Source: Avena insularis (taxonomy: Eukaryota > Streptophyta > Magnoliopsida > Poales > Poaceae). From it: a stretch of 64,000 nt of DNA. Positions 11,535-20,886 of the stretch are shown piece by piece. The stretch spans positions 281,239,533 to 281,303,532 of the forward strand of contig CM042689.1 of the NCBI GenBank assembly GCA_023614405.1, in the 5' to 3' direction. Under the pieces are notes generated by a model, which saw nothing but the letters and a program-made list of their open reading frames with translations, was not told the origin of the DNA and searched no databases. Both the position numbers and the translations under genes were made by a program. Each line of letters begins with the position of its first letter. Position 1 is the first letter of the stretch.

Positions 11535-12946
11535 TCAAGAGATCCATCGAGCGAGTCTTAATCTTATAGACCCACTTACACGTGATAGGGCCGAACAGGG
11601 AGGGAGAAACAAGATCCTAGGTGCCAGTGCGCTCAAGCGCAGCAATCTCCTCAGCCATGGCCAGCTGCCATTCAGGATGATGCTCAGCGTCCTGATAAGA
11701 AGTCGGCTCAGAGGCAACAGAAAGACCATACTGACTAGGAGAGTAACAGTTGGGGGCATGACGCTGACGAACAGGACGAGTAGAGGGAAGCGCATCAGAG
11801 GAAGACGACACAGGAGACGACGATGAAGAATAAGGAATGACAGAGGAAGACTCCAGAGAACGAGGAGAACTAGGAGAACTAGACGAAGCAGAGGAGGACG
11901 GTGTCGAAGAAGGTGCATCAGGGGGAGGAGATCCGGAAGAAGACACAATAGGAGTAGAAGGAGGTGTGTCAGGAAAGAGAAGAAAAGAGATATCTTCCAC
12001 CGGATAGGTACCAGCGGTGGGACGAGGATAGAAAGGACGCGTCTCATCAAAAGTAACATCACGAGAGATACGCATCCGACGACCAACGGTGTCCCAACAG
12101 CGATAGCCCTTGTGCTCATCACTGTATCCAAGGAAGACACACTCAACAGACTGAGCGGTCAGTTTGGTGTGTTCGCGAGGAGCAAGGAGAATATAGCAAA
12201 CACAACCAAATAAGCGAAGCATAGAGTAGTCTGGAGACTGTCCAGATAGGCTCTCAAGAGGGATACCACCCTGCAAGGCAGCAGAAGGCTGAATATTGAT
12301 GAGATAAGCCGACGTAGCAATGACCTCGGCCAAATGCGGCGGAGAGAAGAAGCAATCATCATAGCGAGTGGTCTCAAGAAGATGGCGATGCTACGCCAAG
12401 AACGCCATTCGGGCATGGGCGCCAGACAAGAGAATCGAGCAAGGGTGCCCTACTCAAAGAAGAACACCTCGCAACATCCGGGAGATATACTACCGCAGAA
12501 TCAACACGAAATACACGAATGGGGTAGAATCTGAGTACGGACCATGGCGCCATGATATATGGAGAGCACTTCCTGCGAGAGCGCATAAAATACAACCAAG
12601 TGTACCGAGAAAAATCATCGATGAATAAAATATAGTAGCGATGGCCCTTTCGAGCGAAAGGAGGACCCCAAACATCGGAATAAACTAAATCAAAAGGTCA
12701 TTTGAGATACGACGCTAGTAGGATAGGGAAGCTGAATCTGTTTACCCAACCTATAGCCACGACAATGTAAAGACCCATCTCCGAGATGGACCCCGAAGAC
12801 CACGATGAACTAATGACGACAAAGGAGTCACAAAGGTGACCAAGACGATGATGCCACTCTTGAAATGAGTTTGGTAGCGAGGCGACGACCGAGAAGAACC
12901 TGGCGAGATGAAGTGGCGTGGAAGGAACACGAAGCCTAACTCCCAA
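11535..12946 (-). pseudogene. copia integrase (with GAG-pre-integrase)
   Basis: At about 12880-12820 the minus frame reads FQEWHHRLGHLCDSFVV, the pre-integrase zinc-binding HHCC start. The catalytic core at about 12700-12330 is frameshifted repeatedly. The C-terminal part is cleaner: ORF 12333-11617 reads MAEVIATSAYLINIQPSAAL, then LRLFGCVCYILLAPREHTKL and VFLGYSDEHKGYRCWD, followed by a long Ser/Pro-rich linker. Role: insertion of the cDNA. Several indels separate the parts. Confidence 0.85.
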
Positions 12947-13029
12947 TGTCCTGAAGAGTCATGGCTGCGAGGCCGGCTCAACCAGGGCATGTGTGCGGTC
13001 TGGACAACACAAGAATCACATCAAGAATG

Positions 13030-14434
13030 ACGCGACAACCGTGAGTCGATGGTGGCTAGGAGAGAACAGATTCATCTTAAGAAGAGGACATGAGAAATAT
13101 CAGGAACAGAAAAAGAAGAAGTAGAAAGGTGTCCACTAGAAACGGAAGAGAGAGGTACCATCGGTAGTAAAAACACGGAAAGGAAGGAGAGAACAAAGAG
13201 CGCATGTAAAAGAAGACTCGGATGCCATATGAAAGGAAGCTCAGAATCCGGATACCACGGGGCGTACTGACCGTAGAAGGTGGTGGTCGCGCGATTACTG
13301 AAGAATCGATCCATGTAACCAAAGAAGCGTTCGGCCAAAGAAGAGCTCAGAGCAAGACGCATGAAGACTCGATAATGTCGTCCGAGAGAGCAAGCTGGCG
13401 AAGACCCGGAAGGAGCCGGCGCCCACGAGCCTAGTGCTCTTGGCGTACTGGGGTCCGTGTATAACGTGGCCCAAGTGTGGCCATCCTGTTGCAATAAGAG
13501 CGATGTGAAGAGAACCACGACGACCACGACCACGAGCCTTGGCCTTGACTCGACCACGAGCTGGCTGACCTGCACCCGACACGGAGGTGGGTAGTATCGG
13601 CACGGCAAGACAGGGACCATGGTGTCGAGGACAGACGGCATAGGAGGACCACGAGTAGCAAGCACGGATGGAACCGCAAGAAGACCAGCACCACGGACGG
13701 GTCTCCTCGGTCCAAGCTCGATAACACCTCAGAGCGGAACACGACCACGAGCATTCAATTTGAGCACACTGGGGCTCAAACTCTGGCGAGCCGAGATGAA
13801 ACTCATAGATGTAGTGAAACTCCAAATCCGAAGCGCACAATCCGCAACACAAGCATGTGCCACAAACAATGAAGACAAAGAGAATCAAGTCGACGCCAGA
13901 TAGCAAGACTCGAGTATAGAACTCATCAATAGTAGAATCACCTATTTGGAGAGCATGCTCTGGCAAACCACAAAGGTAAAGGGCATCCCAGACGGCCGGT
14001 AGTCAGGCGAAGATGAGCCCACCAGGCAACAATGGAAGACTCATGAACTCGGAAAGACATCTTGGCGTAACTTGGAGGTGAGAATAAAGAAGACGAGCAT
14101 CCTTATCAACCCACCGAGTGTAAGCGGTCGAGCGTGTCGATAGGCCTCGAGATCAAGAGTACCGCTTGAACTTGGTCATAAGCGACAACATTATCATCAA
14201 GACTCTAAGCGGATCCTTGGCCTCCCGAGAAGCATCGGCACCAAGAACAATCGGCGTCGGCGGAATAGGAGCCACATGAGCGAGACACGGCAGAGACGGA
14301 GACCTCGAGAGCACACCCCAAAGACGGAGACCGCGCATGTGAAGGCGCATAAAGGCAGCAAAATCAGGGTAATTCGCGCCATCAAAGACCACCGGGCAGC
14401 GAGGAATCGCAACATAACCCGATGAAGAAGACAT
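13030..14434 (-). pseudogene. copia gag and protease, heavily degraded
   Basis: ORF 14434-14153 (minus) starts MSSSSGYVAIPRCPVVFDGA, then FAAFMRLHMRGLRLWGVLSR, typical of a copia gag N-terminus. The rest of gag is scattered over frames to about 13350. The protease lies at about 13300-13040 (PWYPDSELPFIWHPS in the aligned frame, where the catalytic DSGA is degraded, then GHLSTSSFSVPDISHV). Multiple frameshifts. Confidence 0.75.
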
Positions 14435-14683
14435 ATCTCTCTCCCCTTTTTTTGAGATTTTTTTTTAGCCTCTTCCTTCTTGCAACTTCGTCGCACCGCC
14501 ATCGCCTCGACGCCACGGGCTTCTTGCGTCGCCACGGCCGCCACTGTTCATTCGCTCACAGATTCCGTCTAGATCTCTGGATCCACACGCGGGCCAGACG
14601 GTCTCTGCCTCGATCTGTCTGTCCTCTCAGGCTTTGATTGATTCCGTCGAAATGTTCCCGATCGGTCAAGCCGCCTGATACCA

Positions 14684-14815
14684 TGTCAGGAATATGCAAC
14701 TTGTATTCATCTGGGGGCCAAAGGCCACAATATATAGTACAGGTACAGGTGCAAATATGCAGGAAGCCCCCTAACATATGGGGAAAATACAATGTACAAA
14801 TATATACATCTAACA
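14684..14815 (-). repeat. copia 5' LTR (132 bp)
   Basis: Matches 10060-10190. Just inside it on minus is TGGTATCAGGCGGC, a primer site complementary to initiator tRNA-Met (first 9 bases canonical). The LTR is unusually short for a coding copia element. Confidence 0.92.
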
Positions 14816-14820
14816 ATTTG

Positions 14821-15964
14821 AATCTTGGCCTACCTCCATATATATTCTCACCACTGACCAGAGCATGTGGACTACACTATAAAACATGGATGGTTAATTA
14901 ACATTATAATTCAACCAGCATATGAATGTTATCTGTTTCATCTGCAAAATATGCAATACCATTATCTTCTAGCTTCCACATATTCTCTTTTTTCTCGAAA
15001 TATCCAGTATCATTATAAATTAGGATGTGTTCGGAAGAAAAACTACCTTGGTCTTCCTGATACTTCCTTATTCCCTTCTTCCTCAGACATGCACACATCT
15101 TGTTTAGAAAAAACATCAGTTAGCAATTGCAAATCAGAGTGCTAGAGGTGGAGAGGAGAGGGGGAGGCAGCGGGGTTTCGAAAAAAGATTCACCTAGTAC
15201 CGCCATCACGTAGACCCCTCCGTCCACCAACTACAGAAACTGTCGGTTGCATGCCCTTACGCTAGGATTTGTGGCCACTGCCTTATTAGAGCCTTCAGAC
15301 CAACCAAGAAAACAAACAAGATCTCAGAAGAAACACCTTAGAATCAGCCTAGCTTCTATTATTTGTGTCGACTTTTGTTCTTCTGTTCTCTCAAATCCAT
15401 TCCGTCTGCTGCTTGCATTCTCTCAAATCAATTAGTGTTTCACTTCCCTGAATACATTGCATGCTAAATTTCGTCTTCCTTAATCCTTAGGCAGGGCGAT
15501 TTGGATAAAATAAATTTTAACTACATACGCGGTAGAGAATCTGTCACCGCTGTTCATGTATAACAGTTTTTTTGAAGAGTTGATATGGTCCTAGTCAAGT
15601 ATTAATCTATAATTGTGGACGGAGACCAGCAAGATATCGACCTCAAAAGAAATTAAATCTCGAAAAAAAACCAGCAAGATATGCTCCGCACACCACTTAA
15701 TGGCATTATTCTAAACTGACATAAAAGTGGATATGTCTTACATTGATAAGATGGTACTAACAAATGTCATTCCTCTGTGTAACTTCAGAACCTATTGATG
15801 TTAAGGTCAATTTCTCGTCAGAGAAAAATTATAAGATCTCCGGGGAGACAGATATTAAAGAGTTTGTTCAGCTGTTTCTAAAGCAAACTAAAGCAATATC
15901 GATAGGAAGAAACAAACTTTAAAATTATCTAGGAGGGATTGGAGACAAGAAAGGAAGGGGATAC
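14821..15964. other. Helitron interior right of the copia insertion
   Basis: No ORF with a recognisable family. Mostly AT-rich. Sequence around 15130-15320 is mixed in composition and could be captured host sequence; nothing firm. Confidence 0.35.
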
Positions 15965-16445
15965 CTGGAGGCTGCAGCAGCTTGGGCAGGGAGTTGGCAG
16001 CCACAGAGGAATCAGAGAGTTGTGGTAGGCCTTCGCGTTGCAACGTAACTGGAGGGCAGGCCAAGGGGCATGGCAGGAGGGCAGCCAAACACGTCCGGTG
16101 GTGAGAACCAGCACAACCTCGCGTGCCTTCTCCAAGTCCTCCTCGACCTCCTACCTAGCAAGGACGACAAGTAGGCATTGGCTCCTGCCCCGACCACCTC
16201 AAGGAGCTTCTGCTGCTTGCCACGTCCGCCAATCTGCTGCCGCCATCGGGCTGAGGTAGGAGGAGAGGAGACATGGATTGGGGGAGAAGAAGAAGAGGCG
16301 GGATTGGGGAGGACGGATGAGATGGAGAGCTGGCCCGGGGGCGGCGGCCGCTGGGAAGGAGAGGTGGCGGCGGGGAGGAGGAAGGGCTGGAGGGAAGAGC
16401 AAGGGAGAGAATGAAACGATGAGGCAGAGGGGATATTTTCACCTC
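15965..16445 (-). other. exon-like GC-rich segment captured in the Helitron
   Basis: On minus this reads like the 5' end of a grass gene: a C/T-rich leader (about 16440-16290), ATGs near 16285-16245, then GC-rich sequence ending CTGCAGCCTCCAG|GTATCC at 15965, a good splice donor. ORFs from these ATGs are short (for example 16402-16199 and 16442-16155, Pro/Ser-rich) and end early, so a full coding exon is not intact. It sits near the Helitron's 5' end in the sense direction, a common place for captured gene pieces. The parent gene is not recognised. Confidence 0.4.
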
Positions 16446-16721
16446 ACGGCCGATCTAGGTTGTACTCCCGCTCGTCGCATACTTATACTTGGCTCACGCA
16501 GAGCTTTACCTACCCACCTCATCTGCCTAAACGGAGGTCCACTCGTCATGGACCTATTTAGCGATCCAACAAGTAAAAAACGAAAACAACTGCATCTAAC
16601 AGTGGTCAATCAACCCGGGAACAAGAACGGTACTGTTTGCACCGATCAGACGACACTGGTTGATGCGCGCGCTCATACCCCCTAGGAAGGCGGGTTGGCT
16701 AGGGCCTATTATAGGTAGTAA

Positions 16722-17690
16722 TGTTTTTGATTAATAAAACAACTATATGAATGAATCACCTGGGTGGAATGGGAAGATTGGTTTGTGTTGGGTGGTTACT
16801 CAGGTCCCATTTCTATGGTTTACAAATAGGTTTGAGATTTTTTATGTTGAGAAGCTTCCAGTGCAGCCACTTGGCATATGGTCTCTGCCTTGACTAGATA
16901 GGTTGCAAGAACTCAGCCAGATGGACAGTTGGTGGTAGTGATGATAGGTGAAACGCGTCCATGGTGGTCTAATGGATTGTTTCTAAAAAGCCTCGTCTCG
17001 ATACATGTCGAGTCTTGTGGGAAAAGTGCACCATCTTTCGAGAGGGTAAAACCTAAGTACTTAGCCGTGTCCCCGGTAATGGACATTTTGAGCATCAAAG
17101 ACATTGAAATAATCAAGGATCTCCTCATCCCAATTTCTCTAAGTTTAAAACTTGTTGGGTGAACAAGGGAAGCACCTGGTGTGTATCTAGTGTGCCACTG
17201 TGTGATGAAATGTTTTGAAAAATATAAAACTATTTCCAAAGGATAGGGAAAACTTGTTTTATGCAAAGGCCAGCCAAAACTCCACTTAGCCAAATATTCA
17301 TGTAGATGCTAGATTGCTCATATTAATATGATATCACTTGCCAACACAATTCAAATGTATTGACCCTTGTGGCTGTAACTTATTATGTTGCAGGTTTGTT
17401 TGATGTTAGTAAAGTTTGTTGAGTAGGGATTACAAGTCTACAACCAACATGATTTCCTATGGCACATGAAGATGAAGGACTCCATGCTATATAGTTATAT
17501 CTGCTGCTTTGTAATAAGATAGCCATATGAGCTATGTAAGTTATGATGAACTATTTTATTCCTGGTTATAAGTTGTAATATGACCTTTGTTTCTTGATAT
17601 TACATCTTAAACTGTGGGTGCTAGCTATTCGATCCAGGGACTAGCACTGTAAACACAGGTATCTCTACCTTATAAGGTTGGGACCTCTAT
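16722..17690 (+). repeat. 5' LTR of element A, right part
   Basis: Continues the LTR after the Helitron. 16722-17186 matches 46068-46569, apart from a 40-bp deletion here at about 16825. Beyond 17186 only this copy survives. The LTR end is placed just before the primer site at 17694; the exact last base is uncertain because no typical CA sits directly there. Confidence 0.7.
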
Positions 17691-17693
17691 AGA

Positions 17694-17705
17694 TGGTATC
17701 AGAGC
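17694..17705 (+). other. primer-binding site of element A
   Basis: TGGTATCAGAGC, complementary to the 3' end of initiator tRNA-Met, as used by many gypsy elements. It marks the start of the internal domain. Confidence 0.8.
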
Positions 17706-17766
17706 ACTGTGTTGCATGTAGGATTGTAACCCTAGGATTGGACAAAACCCCTTAGAAAAATAGGAG

Positions 17767-18030
17767 TTGTATTTGTTCAAATTTATTTACAATCAATCTG
17801 GTAAACTCTTTCCTCAATATTTTGTTTTGATTATACATCTCTTCCTTTTCCACTTGATGGACAAAAACTTCAACATGAGCAAAGACTTCACCATCACCAA
17901 TGACTTCAACTTTAGATTCACCAAGGACTTCAACTTGGACATCACTAAGGACTACAAGTTAGATAAGAATATTACTCAAGACTTGGAGACTAAGGAAACA
18001 CAACTTAGAAGGAACCATCATCACCTTTGA
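17767..18030 (+). CDS. small ORF with KDF/KDY repeats, unknown
   Basis: An 87-codon ORF, or 57 codons from the ATG at 17857. The second half repeats a K-D-[FY] or N-D-F motif about every 6-8 residues (SKDFTITNDFNF, TKDFNLDITKDYKLDKN). It is in the leader of element A upstream of the zinc-knuckle gag. The repeat may be simple-sequence expansion of GACTTCAAC-like units. It could be the N-terminus of this element's gag, out of frame with the rest. No known domain. Confidence 0.35.
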   Translation: MYLFKFIYNQSGKLFPQYFVLIIHLFLFHLMDKNFNMSKDFTITNDFNFRFTKDFNLDITKDYKLDKNITQDLETKETQLRRNHHHL

Positions 18031-18357
18031 ACTTGTGACCAAGATGCAAGAATTTATCCCAAGAATACCATGATCTTGTTCGTGATGTAACAACTAAGAA
18101 GGATGGAATGATCTCAAGTGATAACCATAGTTGTACCACCACACTACTGTTTAGTTTAAATCGATTTATTGATCACACCAACTTATGTGGTATAGCAAAA
18201 ATATTTTTGTTACCTAAAATATGCTTGAACCTTGTTGTTTGAGTGGAATATTTGATTGTGATTGCTTGCACATTGCTTTGTGTGATTTGTTGTGTGTGAG
18301 TAGAATTCTTCCTCTAGAAATCTTTTGCTTAATCTAATCCCAATCCAACCCAAGCAG

Positions 18358-19039
18358 ATGACTTCTCCAAGAGACCACAACTTCAACATCAAGGATGATA
18401 ACAACAACCAAGAGATGCACATGACAGAACAACTGATATCAACCCAAGCCCAGTTGAATCAAGTGAAACAACTCAGTTTTTAGCCAACAACATTGAATTA
18501 GACCCAGCATGCTAAAGTTCTTGGAATCCCAATCTCAATTGTTGCAAAGGATGACCAATCAGATGATCAACATGAGAAGCAACCCTTCCCAAAGAGATTG
18601 TGACAACAATGATATCAAGGATGATGTTATAGAAGGAACTCAAGCCTGCAAAATCTGTGGAGACATAGGACACACTTATAAAGAGCATATGGACCAATGC
18701 CCTAATTGTGAAGAGAAACATCCAACTAGACAATGCCCCACATCTCAAGTTACATGTTTTCTATGTGAAGGAAATGATCATGTTCCTGTCCAATGCCCCA
18801 TCTATCCTATAGTTCAACAAATGAAACATCAAGCTAAGGGTGACAGACCAGTTCACTGTTTCAACTGTCACAATCTTGGACACTATGCCAATGAGTGTCT
18901 GTTGGAGAAAAGACTTGACTACCAATGTGAAGAGTGTTTGGTGGGGAAATGACTCAGCCTTGTCACATGTTTCAAGTGTGGTGACAAAGGACACTATGCA
19001 AATAACTATCCAGATAAGTTACATCAAGACACCAAGTAA
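18358..19039 (+). pseudogene. gag fragment with multiple zinc knuckles, element A
   Basis: The first frame starts at ATG 18358 (MTSPRDHNFNIKDDNNN) and stops at 18481. ORF 18509-18952 then carries CCHC-type knuckles: CKICGDIGHTYKEH, CPNCEEKHPTRQC, CFLCEGNDHVPVQC and CFNCHNLGHYANEC. After a frameshift near 18950 a further knuckle, CFKCGDKGHYANNY, has lost its last Cys. The knuckles bind RNA in Gag nucleocapsid. No protease, RT or integrase follows; the polypurine tract comes about 100 bp later. So element A is a gag-only non-autonomous element that would need a helper. Confidence 0.75.
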
Positions 19040-19142
19040 GCCAAGATGTAATCTAGTTAAAAACCTTTTAAGGGTGGTAGTATCCTAGTTGTCTTAAAGC
19101 CAACTTGTAACCCCTAGCCTTCCCAAATCTCGGGACGAGATT

Positions 19143-19161
19143 CCTTTTAAGGGTGGTAGTC
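19143..19161 (+). other. polypurine tract of element A
   Basis: TTTTAAGGGTGGTAGTC directly before the 3' LTR (19162), preceded by TCTCGGGACGAGATT, a sequence also found before the C LTRs. An identical TTTTAAGGGTGGTAGT occurs 78 bp upstream at about 19066. Confidence 0.75.
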
Positions 19162-19470
19162 TGTCACATCCCAAAATTTTCCAAATTTTGAAATGTGAAA
19201 ATAATCAAACAAAAGAAAAAATGTTGAAATTTAAGGTGAAATGAAACTTTTTGCTTCTAAATGGAAACATCAAAACCCTACTTGAACAAAATTTGAATAA
19301 GAAAGCAACAAACAAATATTCCAAAGATCAAATGCATTCATGCATGGAAAGAATCTTGAATTTAAAGCACTTGGGAAAAGTTAAACCAAAACCCTAAAAC
19401 CCTAATGGAATAAATAATCTTCAAGATCACTCTAAGACTATGGCTTATTCCATATAAAAAGTTAGCAAGA
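19162..19470 (+). repeat. 3' LTR of element A, left part
   Basis: Matches 3318-3630 of the 5' LTR with few differences. It ends at the target duplication CAAGA (19466-19470) where element C inserted, and resumes at 43095. Confidence 0.9.
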
Positions 19471-20737
19471 TGTAACATCCCAAAAATATTAAACATGGAT
19501 CAGCAAACTCTAATCATCAAAATTAGGGTTAACAAAAACTTTTCCATCTCAAAATATGAAAGCATTCATGTGTATGTGTATTTAAATTAGGAGTTCATTT
19601 GAATTGCCATGGTTCTGTGATACATTGCTTGTAAAATGATTCTTAGGTGAAATAAACATCATCTAAATCATACCCAAACTTTTCCCAAAGACAAACAACT
19701 CAAAATGAACAAATGAAGTGAATGGTCACTTTGGCAAAATTAACTCCCATGCCTACTTTGGCTATTCCAAGTACTCAAAACTTAACAGAAACATTTGTGG
19801 ATCTTTGCACCCCTTGTTAGTATACCTAATGAGGTACCCAGGCCCACTTTGTGATCTTCCAAAAACATTCAAATGCTAAGTTTAAATGACAGTTCAAAAT
19901 TGAATCTATCTCATATGGGAAGATCCCACTATTTCAAAAACCACTCAAATAAGTTCAATTTTAAAAACCAAAGCAACCACAGAGTCTCCAGCATATGCCT
20001 AGAACACCCACCAAAAATCTTTTCAAAATTCAAAAAGAAGTTTCTTGCGGCCATTTGATCAAACACCTTGTAGATTCAAATCAAACAAACCACAAACACT
20101 ATAGTGTGCATTAAAATTGGCCTAACTTGTTCCTCTCTGGTTGCAACTAGCCCTTAGTAGATCATCGGGCCCCTTTTACTCTCTTTAGCACCACTGTAAG
20201 CAAGCCTAGCCATCAATGGTGAGCATGCCGAGAGCAAACTTGCCACCCCATTGTCGTCGGCGAGCTAGCGGCCACACTAGCCTCGCCAACCTTATCTGGG
20301 ACATGCAGCACCGTCCATCACCACTCCCTGTCCTAGCCTCGAGCAATGCCAGCCACTGGACCACATGCCACGCTCATGCCAAACTTCTCTGCGGCCATGC
20401 CGAGAGCACGCCCGTGCGCCACGCTCGAGCAGCACCCACAGACCTCGCGCCGCCCTTGCCACGTGCGTAAGTGATCGACAGCACCCCAGCACCTCGCCAG
20501 ACATGCTCGTTCGCCGCCGCGTGGACCACGCTCGCTGTGCGCCATCAAAAACCCCGTCGGACCCGCCCAGAGCGTCGAAGCATTCCGACCAATCAGCACC
20601 GCCCCACGCCTCGCCACCACGCCGTTGAGCTTCGCCAGGGAACATAGAACCGCCCCCTACCGTCGCCCACGCCGATAGCTGCATGTGCCGTCGACCACGA
20701 CAAGCTCAGGCCGCGCTCGTCGGTCTCCTCTCGCCAC

Positions 20738-20745
20738 TATAAATA
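20738..20745 (+). promoter_or_regulatory. TATA box of LTR C1
   Basis: TATAAATA followed by GAGGCCTCCCCC, a typical plant TATA context. Transcription would start about 30 bp downstream, in the CTCGATTTCTTCACACC stretch. Confidence 0.7.
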
Positions 20746-20886
20746 GAGGCCTCCCCCGCTCGATTTCTTCACACCAGTTCGCTCCCCACCTCTCACTGAT
20801 CACACCCACTCACCCCCGGAGCAAGGCGAGCACCAGGTGGCCGGAAATTCACCGGAGTTCGCCGCTGTAGAGAGAGGCGTCGTCGA

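Larger units (their letters stand above)
10055..14820 (-). mobile_element. Ty1-copia element, nested in the Helitron
   Basis: Short LTRs (10060-10190 and 14684-14815) are nearly identical and begin TGTCAGG and end CTAACA. A perfect 5-bp target duplication ATTTG flanks them (10055-10059, 14816-14820). Coding order on minus is gag, protease, integrase, RT, RNase H, the copia order. A tRNA-Met-type primer site abuts the 14684 LTR and a G-run polypurine tract abuts the 10190 LTR. All ORFs are broken. Confidence 0.93.
5699..16721 (-). mobile_element. Helitron, about 11 kb, non-autonomous, inserted in LTR of A
   Basis: The empty site is visible in the 3' LTR of A at 46067/46068 (gacta|tgttttt). 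Here the same sequence is split exactly between A (5698) and T (16722) with no target duplication. Read on minus, the insert ends with a perfect 6-bp GC-rich hairpin (CCGGTG-GCG-CACCGG), a 5-nt spacer GTCAT and terminal CTAG followed by host T. These are the defining Helitron features: A|T insertion, no duplication, hairpin plus CTRR. Its 5' end (minus) is TTACTACCTATAATAGGCCC. No Rep/helicase ORF is visible, so it is non-autonomous. A copia element is nested at 10060-14815. Confidence 0.85.

Noticed and set aside
11368..11826. Plus-strand ORFs across the copia element (for example 10751-11284, 11368-11826)
   Set aside because: Shadows of the minus-strand copia polyprotein; basic low-complexity composition and no family.
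3311..17193. The 10-mer TATCTAGTGT occurs at the left edge of element A (3311-3320) and at 17184-17193, near where LTR homology ends
   Set aside because: As a target duplication it would make 3318-17183 a solo LTR, but the right flank is not gag of B, the proposed LTR would not end in CA, and a primer site follows only at 17694. I treat it as chance, though it deserves a check with other copies of A.
20216..20470. ORF in LTR C1 (and equivalents at 30018-30461 -, 39854-40246 +) as a gene
   Set aside because: GC-rich LTR sequence upstream of the TATA box; frames are not conserved among the three LTRs.
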